A DNA stretch of 11,928 bases from positions 1 to 11,928 of the forward strand of contig JAIROH010000230.1 in NCBI GenBank assembly GCA_031257595.1. Reading direction: 5' to 3'. The notes below the pieces were generated by a model. It saw only the letters and a list, made by a program, of their open reading frames with translations. It made no database searches and had not been told where the DNA came from. Shown here piece after piece: positions 6,562 through 11,928 of this stretch (positions are counted from its first letter, which is position 1; each line of letters starts with the position of its first letter). The stretch is from Treponema sp. (GTDB taxonomy: Bacteria > Spirochaetota > Spirochaetia > Treponematales > Breznakiellaceae). The position numbers were made by a program, and so were the translations under genes.

Positions 6562-7846
6562 ACGCTTCCGCTCCCATCATGACGCCGAGGGCAGCCTCGA
6601 AGTCCTGCTGGGAAAACCGCCCGGGGGACATCTGGGCCGGCTCCTTGCGATGACAAGCTGGTCCGCCGTGGAAAAAAAACTTGGGGAAAGCCCGCGGGGT
6701 CTGCCCCGCGGCGTTTACATCCATGTTCCCTACTGCGACAGGATATGCAGTTTCTGTAACCTTAACCGGAAGGAACGGAGCGGCGCCGACCTTGACGCCT
6801 ACGCAGCGTATATAGCCGGAGAACTCAAGGCATTCGGCGCGTATCCGTATATCCGGGAACAGCCTTTTAACACGGTGTATTTTGGGGGCGGTACCCCCAC
6901 GGTACTTTCCACCGATCAACTGGCCCTGATAATGGACGCCCTTCACCGGCATATCCCCCTGGCCGGCGACTGTGAAATAACCGTTGAAACAACCCAGCAT
7001 AACCTGGGGGTAAAAAAAGCGGCGACCCTGGCGGATATGGGCGTAAACCGTTTCAGCGTGGGAATACAGACCTTTTCGGATCGGGGCAGGAAGGTTCTGG
7101 GCAGGACTTTTGGCGGAGAAAAGGCCCTGGAAGAACTTTACGCCCTCAGGGCGGCGTTTAACGGCGTTTTGGGGATCGACATTATCTACAGCTATCCCGA
7201 TCAGAGCCTTGAAGAACTAAAGCGCGACGCGGAAATCTGCGTTTCTTCGGGAATAGACAGCGTAAGTTTTTATTCGCTGATGATACACAAGGGTTCGGCC
7301 CTGGCGCGGTCCATTGAGCGGGGAGAAACCCGGTTTATCAGGAACCTTGAATGGGACCGGGAACGGCACCACCTGTTTTACAAAACGCTTGGCGGCGCGG
7401 GTTTTAACCTGCTGGAACTTTCCAAACTGGCGCGGCCCGGCAGGGATCCGTACCGGTACATTCACATTCAATATGAAAACGGAGACCTCCTTCCCATAGG
7501 CTCCGGCGCCGGAGGACGGCTCGCGGGTTTCGGCATCTATTCGATGGCGCCGGAACGGCGTTTTGTTTCTCCGGCAAATAAACGGCATGAACGGTATTAC
7601 CGCATGCTGGGGGAATTCCAGTTCGGGTTATACGATCCGCCAGGGATGGGGCTCGCTCCGGGAGCGGAAAAAGCCGTCGTCGAAAAACTAAACGAGCTGG
7701 GCGGCCTGGGGTTTTTAAGCCCCGTGCCGCGCGGTTCCGCATGGGCCCTGACCCCCGACGGGATATTCTGGGGAAACAACATCGCCGTGGAGGTCCTCAA
7801 GGCCGCCATACACGCGACAAAAAAGGAGAAAACCGTTTATGCGTAA
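6551..7846 (+). CDS. hmuW: HemN-like radical-SAM enzyme, probable anaerobilin synthase (HmuW/ChuW-like)
   Basis: Read from GTG 6551 the protein has 431 residues, close to E. coli ChuW. GAGAGG lies just upstream and the gene overlaps the ATPase by 11 bp; the longer frame from ATG 6464 would overlap by almost 100 bp. After an N-terminal region of about 50 residues comes GVYIHVPYC, with the 4Fe-4S/SAM motif CxxxCSFC (C62, C66, C69). GGGTP follows at 112-116, and RFSVGIQTF shows the HemN-type SAM fold. ChuW/HutW/HmuW enzymes use SAM radical chemistry to open haem without oxygen, releasing iron and a linear tetrapyrrole. Placement between haem transporter genes supports this over HemW or coproporphyrinogen dehydrogenase. 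Where HemN-type enzymes usually show ExNP, this protein has ETTQHN. It ends 8 bp inside the next gene. Confidence 0.78.
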   Translation: MFAERFRSHHDAEGSLEVLLGKPPGGHLGRLLAMTSWSAVEKKLGESPRGLPRGVYIHVPYCDRICSFCNLNRKERSGADLDAYAAYIAGELKAFGAYPYIREQPFNTVYFGGGTPTVLSTDQLALIMDALHRHIPLAGDCEITVETTQHNLGVKKAATLADMGVNRFSVGIQTFSDRGRKVLGRTFGGEKALEELYALRAAFNGVLGIDIIYSYPDQSLEELKRDAEICVSSGIDSVSFYSLMIHKGSALARSIERGETRFIRNLEWDRERHHLFYKTLGGAGFNLLELSKLARPGRDPYRYIHIQYENGDLLPIGSGAGGRLAGFGIYSMAPERRFVSPANKRHERYYRMLGEFQFGLYDPPGMGLAPGAEKAVVEKLNELGGLGFLSPVPRGSAWALTPDGIFWGNNIAVEVLKAAIHATKKEKTVYA

Positions 7847-8831
7847 GAACAGGTCTTTGCCGGACATCCCGGTTCTGGTTTTCGTTCTGTTCCTCCTGGG
7901 GAGCGGAAGCCTTGCCGCCCGGGGACGGGACGAGGTGACGAAAACGGGAGGGGCGGAAGCTTCCCCGGAAACCGCGCTGTATTGGCGGACGGTTGAAGAA
8001 AACAACAAAACCTATATTGTTGACGGAGCGGGCAACAGGGCGCTTCTGACAACGTACCGGCGCATCATCCTTACGTCTCCGGGCGCGGTGGAGGTTCTCT
8101 ATATGACAGGCGCCGAATCGGCCATCGCGGCGCTTAGTTCCGGCAGAGACCCAATCTGGCCCGACGAAAAAACGATTCTGCTTCCCAGTGTCGGGAATAC
8201 GGCGCGGCCCAGCCTTGAGGCTATCGTCGCCCTGGAACCGGACCTGGTTATCGGGAACGCGATGAACGCAGCCCTTATGGCGGACCTTTCGTCGCGCGGC
8301 TATACCGTACTGATCCACAACGCCGATTCCCTCGCGGACATTTTTAACAGCGCCGTACTTTTGGGACGGCTTACCGGGAAAGAGGCCGAGGCCCGGAACC
8401 TGGTCGCGGAAAAAGAGGCCCGGCTTGAGGCGCTTAAAGCGGAACTGCGGAACAACCCGCTCAACCTGAAAGGGGCCTTTCTCTATTCGGCAAGCCCGAT
8501 CATGGCCTTTACCTCCCGGTCCCTTGCCGGAGAAATCCTCAGTATCCTTGGGATTGAAAACATCGCCGCGGACTTAAACGCCGCCCAGCCGATACTTTCG
8601 CCGGAATATATCCTGGCTGAAAACCCGGATTTCCTTTTCGGCGCGATGTCGATAACAAAACCGGAAGACATACTCGCCGCCGATTCGGTAATAGCCAGGA
8701 CAAGGGCTGGAAGGGAAAAGAACATCAGCATTGTTCCGTCGTCGTTTTTTTTGCGTACGTCGCCCCGCATCGTAGAAAGCCTGCTGGAACTGTACGGTGA
8801 AATCAAAAAGTACGCGAGGCCGGGGGCATGA
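7839..8831 (+). CDS. hmuT: Exported TroA-fold haem/iron-binding protein (HmuT-like)
   Basis: A 330-residue binding protein of the class that partners FecCD/BtuC transporters (Peripla_BP_2). Residues 1-27 look like a signal peptide: basic start, hydrophobic core at 12-20, and a small-residue region SGSLAA. No lipobox Cys is present, so it is not an obvious lipoprotein. Typical features are the opening strand RRIILTSPGAVEVLYMTGA, then PSLEAIVALEPDLVIG, a long charged helix around LVAEKEARLEALKAEL that links the two lobes, and ILSPEYILAENPDFLFG. GGAG at 7825-7828 precedes the ATG, which overlaps the radical-SAM gene. It would carry haem from the outer-membrane receptor to the permease. I cannot point to the ligand residues, so a siderophore or corrinoid ligand is not excluded by this protein alone. 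Confidence 0.85.
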   Translation: MRKNRSLPDIPVLVFVLFLLGSGSLAARGRDEVTKTGGAEASPETALYWRTVEENNKTYIVDGAGNRALLTTYRRIILTSPGAVEVLYMTGAESAIAALSSGRDPIWPDEKTILLPSVGNTARPSLEAIVALEPDLVIGNAMNAALMADLSSRGYTVLIHNADSLADIFNSAVLLGRLTGKEAEARNLVAEKEARLEALKAELRNNPLNLKGAFLYSASPIMAFTSRSLAGEILSILGIENIAADLNAAQPILSPEYILAENPDFLFGAMSITKPEDILAADSVIARTRAGREKNISIVPSSFFLRTSPRIVESLLELYGEIKKYARPGA

Positions 8832-8858
8832 TTATGGCGTATACCAAAGGATCAAGCT

Positions 8859-9521
8859 ATGTTTGAGCTGTTTATGCGGGGAGGCTGGGTAATGTATCCC
8901 CTGTTTGTTTTTTCGGTTCTGGCTCTGGGGGTAACGCTTGAACGGGGTTTTTATTTTTTTACCAGCCGCCAGCGCCTGGATAAATTTCTTAAAGACCTCG
9001 GCTGCAAGGGGAACTCCGGAGAGCCTGCCGTATTGAGGAAAAACCTTGTGACCCAAAACAGCCGGGGTTATCTTACCCAAATGACCAGGGTCTACCTTGA
9101 TTCCATGGGCGAAGACAGCGCTTCAGAAAAACTCTTTGCCGCGGGTTCCGAAATTATACGGGAAAGCGAAAAACACCTTCCCGTTTTGGCCTCGATTGCC
9201 CACCTTGCCCCCCTCTGCGGCCTTTTTGGCACCGTACTGGGAATGATAGAAGTATTCCGTAAACTGGAATCCATAGGCGGCCGGGCAGACGTGGGCCTTC
9301 TTTCCGGGGGCATTTGGGTTGCCCTGCTTACCACCGCCTTCGGGCTGCTTGTGGCCATTCCCACGCTGATAGCCCATCATTACTTTTCCAATCTGGTAAG
9401 CGGGCGTTCCGAAGATCTTCAATTTTTGATCTCCCGCCTCAATGTCCATACCGGCGCGGCGCTTTCCATGTTTTCAAAAGAAGATACGGAGAATATGTAT
9501 GAAGCCATTTCTGCGACGTAA
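8859..9521 (+). CDS. exbB: ExbB, TonB-system proton-channel subunit, conserved TM3 Glu absent
   Basis: A 220-residue MotA/TolQ/ExbB protein with three membrane segments, at about 11-28, 109-130 and 152-172. Signatures are GGWVMYPL at the start, LAPLCGLFGTVLGM in the second segment, and GGIWVALLTTAFGLLVAIP in the third. In E. coli ExbB the third segment has GIAEALLAT with the functionally important E176. Aligned without gaps, this protein has V154 (codon GTT) there, while the Thr matching T181 is kept as T159. AAAGGA at 8846-8851 precedes the ATG, 27 bp after the binding-protein stop. With ExbD it would use the proton motive force to drive TonB. Its position before exbD and tonB makes ExbB more likely than TolQ or MotA. 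Confidence 0.9.
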   Translation: MFELFMRGGWVMYPLFVFSVLALGVTLERGFYFFTSRQRLDKFLKDLGCKGNSGEPAVLRKNLVTQNSRGYLTQMTRVYLDSMGEDSASEKLFAAGSEIIRESEKHLPVLASIAHLAPLCGLFGTVLGMIEVFRKLESIGGRADVGLLSGGIWVALLTTAFGLLVAIPTLIAHHYFSNLVSGRSEDLQFLISRLNVHTGAALSMFSKEDTENMYEAISAT

Positions 9522-9903
9522 AACTTCAAGCGCCGGCATCGACATTACTCCCCTTATGGATATTGTATTCCAGCTTCTGCTTTTTTTCGTTCTTACCTCG
9601 GCTTTTCTTGAACCCGGCCTGCCCCTGGAACTTCCCCGCTCTTCCATGGAAAACGAGCGGACGGAGACGGACATGGTCATATCGATTGATGAAGCGGGCC
9701 GGATTTTCCTCAACGACGCGCCTTCTTCCTTGGAAACGGTAGAAACCGCGGTTTCCTCCCTGGTTCGGGAAAACCCGGACGCCGGGGTAATACTCAGGGG
9801 AGACAAACAGGTACGTTACGGCGGTTTTTTTGAAGTCCTGGATATTATCAGAAACGCGGGAATTAAAACCATAAGCCTGGCCTATGAGAATCAGGAAAGC
9901 TAA
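9499..9903 (+). CDS. exbD: ExbD, TonB-system proton-channel subunit
   Basis: The start at 9499 gives 134 residues. It has GGAG at 9488-9491 and overlaps exbB by 23 bp; the earlier in-frame ATG at 9442 would add 19 residues encoded wholly inside exbB. The single membrane segment begins at DITPLMDIVFQLLLFFVLTS, with D21 in the place of E. coli ExbD D25, the proton-carrying Asp. The rest (about 45-134) is the small periplasmic domain, including the usual VILRGDKQVRYG-like strand-turn. Keeping this Asp suggests a working proton path despite the ExbB substitution next door. The gene overlaps tonB by 20 bp, so exbB-exbD-tonB are probably translationally coupled. Confidence 0.93.
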   Translation: MKPFLRRKTSSAGIDITPLMDIVFQLLLFFVLTSAFLEPGLPLELPRSSMENERTETDMVISIDEAGRIFLNDAPSSLETVETAVSSLVRENPDAGVILRGDKQVRYGGFFEVLDIIRNAGIKTISLAYENQES

Positions 9904-10546
9904 TCCCCTTTTTCTCGCGTTAAGCCTTTCGGTCTTTATCCACGGCCTCTTGCTGGTTTTCGGGAATCCCCGTCCCGAGGCCGGGAACCGTTCCGCCATA
10001 GCGGCCATTCTCCCGGCTTTTCCGCCGGAAAGAACGCCCGATGCGCTCCCTGAAACGCCCCAAAGCGAAATTCCGCCCGTAACGGAAAGCGCCGCGTTCA
10101 CCGAAGAGACCGTACCGGCCTCGGCGGAAAGCGCCACGGTCCCGGCTGAAATTTCCCGGACGGAAACATCCGAAGCGGAAACGCGGGAATTTTCTTCCCC
10201 TGTTGCGGGATCATTTGTCCGGCCCGGCCAATCCGGCCAATCCGATCTTCGGGAAGACGCCATAGCCCGGTACGCAGCAATGATCCACGGCCTTATCGAC
10301 CGGCGAAAGGCCTATCCCTATCAGGCCCGCCGTCAGGATCAGGAAGGAAGCGTTCAGCTACGCTTTACCCTGTCCCGGCACGGGGCTCTGACAGGAGACC
10401 CGGTAATCGAAAAAAATTCCCGCTACCGCCTTTTGAATGAATCCGCCCTTGAAGCGGTAAAAAACGCCGCCCCCTACCCTCCCTTTCCCCAAGAAATCCC
10501 GGAAGATGAAATGAGCTTTCAGATAACCGTGTCGTTTTCCCTGTAA
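9884..10546 (+). CDS. tonB: TonB energy-transducing protein
   Basis: A 220-residue TonB. One N-terminal membrane anchor (about 9-27) carries the SxxxH motif SVFIH with S16 and H20, the same numbering as in E. coli TonB. Next comes a Pro/Glu/Ser/Thr-rich stretch (about 30-120) spanning the periplasm; it is not the strict EP-KP repeat of E. coli. The C-terminal domain (about 130-220) has YAAMIHGLIDRRKAYPYQAR, EGSVQLRFTLSRHGAL and NAAPYPPFP, which are characteristic of TonB. The start lies inside exbD with no clear ribosome site, so coupled translation is likely. It would transmit energy to an outer-membrane TonB-dependent haem or iron receptor, which is not encoded in this window. Confidence 0.93.
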   Translation: MRIRKANPLFLALSLSVFIHGLLLVFGNPRPEAGNRSAIAAILPAFPPERTPDALPETPQSEIPPVTESAAFTEETVPASAESATVPAEISRTETSEAETREFSSPVAGSFVRPGQSGQSDLREDAIARYAAMIHGLIDRRKAYPYQARRQDQEGSVQLRFTLSRHGALTGDPVIEKNSRYRLLNESALEAVKNAAPYPPFPQEIPEDEMSFQITVSFSL

Positions 10547-10575
10547 GCGAAAGCCAACGCAACAGCGCCTTACAG
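10541..10575. terminator. Inverted repeat shared by two convergent genes, possible terminator
   Basis: CTGTAAG (10541-10547) and CTTACAG (10569-10575) are exact reverse complements, extended by CG pairs with a bulge. The tonB stop (TAA, 10544-10546) lies in the left arm and the convergent gene's stop (10570-10572) in the right arm. A short CTTTT follows on the + strand. It may end both transcripts, but the loop is large and the T-run short. Confidence 0.4.
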
Positions 10576-11454
10576 CTTTTCAATTTCCTCCGGGGACAGT
10601 TGAGTATATTTACGGATTTTCTCAGATTCCAGGCCGTCTTGTTTCATTTTTCGGGCCGCCTCGGCTAAAGCATCGGCTTTCCCTTCGGCCAGGCCTTCCC
10701 GCCGGGCATTCGTTATGAAACTCTGCCGGTCAAGTTCATACTTGTATTCGCTTTCCAGCCTGGCACGCTCCACCTCGTCCCGGCTTATGCTCAGTAATAC
10801 TTCCCCAGCCATCGCTATACCCTCCTCGTCCCGCAGCAGCTCATTTACCAACCCCCGCCGCTGCCTGTCTCTGAGGTACCGGAAAAATAAGGCCCACTTT
10901 TCGGCCCCGCTCATCTTCCCCGGCCCTTTCTTCATAAATTCTTCGGCTTTCTCCAACTCTACTACAATAATATGGGTTCGTCCACCTAACGGTATTTCCC
11001 TTTCCGGATCGTAGTATTCAAACCGGTGAATTCCCCACTGGTCGGGAAACAAGCGTTTTGACCCTATCAGAGATATTTGCCAGGTGTGGAACAAATCCCC
11101 ATAGTCCTTGTTTCTGCCTCTGATGTCCTGACCCGTAAAAAGACGGGCGGTATAATATTCAAGGCGCAGGGCCTCGAAATTTCGGGGGTTCAAGGTCATT
11201 TCCACATTGGCTGGTTCCTTGCCGTCAAGCTTGACATGGATGTCGTAGCGGATTTGACGGTCCTGTATGCCGGCAACCGGCGCTTCATTGGCGTTTACCG
11301 CGATGAGTTCTACATCTCTGCCGATGTAGGCCGAAATCAGCCTTTTCAGGGCGCCCTGGGAAAGGGGGTTGTCCCGGGTAAAGGCGGCTTTGAAAACGTT
11401 GTCCCTGCAGATGTCAATGATATCATCGTCGGGGGCAAATTGAATATTTCTCAT
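10570..11454 (-). CDS. Rpn/PD-(D/E)XK nuclease family protein (putative transposase-like)
   Basis: A 294-residue protein on the opposite strand, convergent with tonB. GGAGGAAATC stands directly before its ATG. The N-terminal two thirds match the Rpn/PDDEXK-transposase family: DNVFKAAF near residue 17, a core YDIHVKLDG followed by VEMTLNP, then RLEYYTARLFTGQDI and a YGDLFHTWQISLIG block. The C-terminal third is charged and helical, with the common REGLAEGKADALAEAARKM segment. Relatives such as E. coli RpnA are DNA endonucleases linked to RecA-independent recombination, and such genes are often numerous in Treponema. The usual ExQ of the active site reads ExT here, so catalytic activity is uncertain. 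It is probably independent of the haem operon. Confidence 0.85.
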   Translation of the reverse strand: MRNIQFAPDDDIIDICRDNVFKAAFTRDNPLSQGALKRLISAYIGRDVELIAVNANEAPVAGIQDRQIRYDIHVKLDGKEPANVEMTLNPRNFEALRLEYYTARLFTGQDIRGRNKDYGDLFHTWQISLIGSKRLFPDQWGIHRFEYYDPEREIPLGGRTHIIVVELEKAEEFMKKGPGKMSGAEKWALFFRYLRDRQRRGLVNELLRDEEGIAMAGEVLLSISRDEVERARLESEYKYELDRQSFITNARREGLAEGKADALAEAARKMKQDGLESEKIRKYTQLSPEEIEKL

Positions 11455-11573
11455 GATTTCCTCCGCAGGTATATAAGGGACGAAGATGAGTATTACTTTA
11501 ATATCGAGCGGTATTTTTTGTAAAAAAAGGAAGCCTTCTCAAAATCCGATTCGCGGGCTGTGCTTACGGCGGG

Positions 11574-11595
11574 GTGTCAGACCCGTGTCAGGCCC
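11574..11595. repeat. Tandem pair of 11-bp repeats
   Basis: GTGTCAGACCC (11574-11584) is followed immediately by GTGTCAGGCCC (11585-11595), differing at one base. The first unit also lies within a GGG...CCC mini-hairpin. It is too short to assign a function; a repeat-element end or a binding site pair is possible. Confidence 0.4.
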
Positions 11596-11602
11596 CACTG
11601 CG

Positions 11603-11626
11603 AATGAGCCTCTGTGGAGGCTCATT
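11603..11626. repeat. Perfect 10-bp stem-loop
   Basis: AATGAGCCTC (11603-11612) pairs exactly with GAGGCTCATT (11617-11626) around a TGTG loop. The following sequence (TGGTTTATCC) is not a proper T-run, so I do not call it a terminator. Confidence 0.5.
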
Positions 11627-11642
11627 TGGTTTATCCGGCGCG

Positions 11643-11694
11643 GTCTGTCCGCAAGTCCGCAAAAGCAGTTTGCGCACCGACATTGCGGACAGAC
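11643..11694. repeat. Long composite hairpin with perfect 12-bp outer stem
   Basis: GTCTGTCCGCAA (11643-11654) is the exact reverse complement of TTGCGGACAGAC (11683-11694). Inside, GTC (11655-11657) can pair with GAC (11679-11681), and CGCAAA (11658-11663) with TTTGCG (11669-11674). Together this makes a near-continuous 21-bp stem with small bulges. It resembles a transposon end, recombination site or structured RNA more than a simple terminator. Confidence 0.55.
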
Positions 11695-11701
11695 ATTGGA
11701 C

Positions 11702-11732
11702 TTGTTCAACAACCCGGTTGGTTGTTGAACAA
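11702..11732. repeat. Perfect 13-bp stem-loop
   Basis: TTGTTCAACAACC (11702-11714) and GGTTGTTGAACAA (11720-11732) are exact reverse complements around the loop CGGTT. It starts seven bases after the previous hairpin ends. No T-run follows. Confidence 0.6.
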
Positions 11733-11805
11733 CTCTATTACCTAATTCCAAAAACATACCGATTTTCAGGAACTTTGGAAAGGTATCTTTAAAGCCGGAC
11801 GAACC

Positions 11806-11829
11806 AAAAAAATGCCCCGCCCTGGGGCA
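11806..11829 (-). terminator. Minus-strand intrinsic terminator
   Basis: Read on the minus strand, TGCCCC pairs with GGGGCA around loop AGGGC, followed directly by seven T residues (the A-run 11806-11812 on the + strand). The polarity shows that it ends a transcript entering from the right, not the Rpn gene, which begins further left. Confidence 0.8.
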
Positions 11830-11889
11830 CAGGACGGGACGAAATGACGGCGCGTTTTTTATTTATTGAAACTGTTTTGAACTTCGGTT

Positions 11890-11928
11890 TTAGAGGTTTT
11901 TGTACTTGATGAGGTATCTGTCTTTGGC
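11890..11928 (-). CDS. Possible 3' end of a minus-strand gene at the right edge
   Basis: On the minus strand one frame is open from the window edge for 12 codons (AKDRYLIKYKNL) to a TAA at 11890-11892. A minus-strand terminator lies about 60 bp further on, so some gene probably ends here. A second frame is open for 22 codons to a stop at 11859-11861 with a Ser/Thr/Lys-rich reading, and I cannot decide firmly between them. No function can be assigned. Confidence 0.3.
   Translation of the reverse strand, partial: AKDRYLIKYKNL

Larger units (their letters stand above)
11455..11928. other. Structured non-coding interval beside the Rpn gene
   Basis: This 474-bp region has no complete gene that I can support. 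It contains a small tandem repeat (11574-11595), three strong stem-loops (11603-11626, 11643-11694, 11702-11732), a minus-strand terminator (11806-11829) and possibly the end of a minus-strand gene at the right edge. Short plus-strand frames of 72-80 codons cross these hairpins and have no recognisable protein features. Confidence 0.6.

Noticed and set aside
11498..11524. Promoter for the Rpn-family gene on the minus strand (TTTACA, 15 bp, TATTAA)
   Set aside because: The spacer is too short and both boxes are imperfect in AT-rich sequence. A promoter must exist nearby, but I cannot place it with confidence.
11560..11740. CRISPR array or tRNA gene in the structured region
   Set aside because: The repeats are not regularly spaced direct repeats with spacers, and no cloverleaf with a T-loop could be drawn.

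Overview
The window reads as chromosome of an anaerobic, host-associated spirochaete, most likely a Treponema relative. The reasons are a Treponema-style Rpn/PD-(D/E)XK protein, a CUT2 sugar importer, an oxygen-independent haem-degradation gene set, and moderately GC-rich coding sequence. The taxon is an inference from protein style; no rRNA or other marker gene is present.

Region 1 (1-3708, + strand) is a sugar import operon. It holds the 3' end of an unidentified gene, then a double-cassette CUT2 ATPase, one multi-spanning permease and an exported sugar-binding protein. The substrate cannot be read from the sequence.

Region 2 (3709-4122) has no gene. It contains a nested inverted repeat, a perfect 15-bp stem-loop and a strong intrinsic terminator. 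These are followed by a good sigma70-type promoter (TTGACA - 17 bp - TATATA), an AT-rich dyad at the expected transcription start, and a short leader with two mutually exclusive stems.

Region 3 (4123-10546, + strand) is the most interesting part: eight tightly packed, mostly overlapping genes that look like a complete anaerobic haem acquisition and breakdown operon. The order is flavodoxin (HmuF-like), FecCD permease, ABC ATPase, HemN-like radical-SAM enzyme (HmuW/ChuW-like), exported TroA-fold binding protein, ExbB, ExbD and TonB. The proposed flow is as follows. TonB-ExbB-ExbD energises an outer-membrane receptor encoded elsewhere. The binding protein and ABC transporter bring haem into the cytoplasm. 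The radical-SAM enzyme opens the porphyrin without oxygen, releasing iron, and the flavodoxin supplies electrons or reduces the linear tetrapyrrole. One oddity is that ExbB has Val where the conserved transmembrane Glu (E. coli E176) is expected.

Region 4 (10570-11454, - strand) is a convergent gene for an Rpn/PD-(D/E)XK family protein. The stop codons of tonB and of this gene lie in the two arms of one inverted repeat.

Region 5 (11455-11928) has no complete gene. It carries a dense set of hairpins and a small tandem repeat next to the Rpn gene, and a minus-strand terminator that probably serves a gene entering from the right edge.
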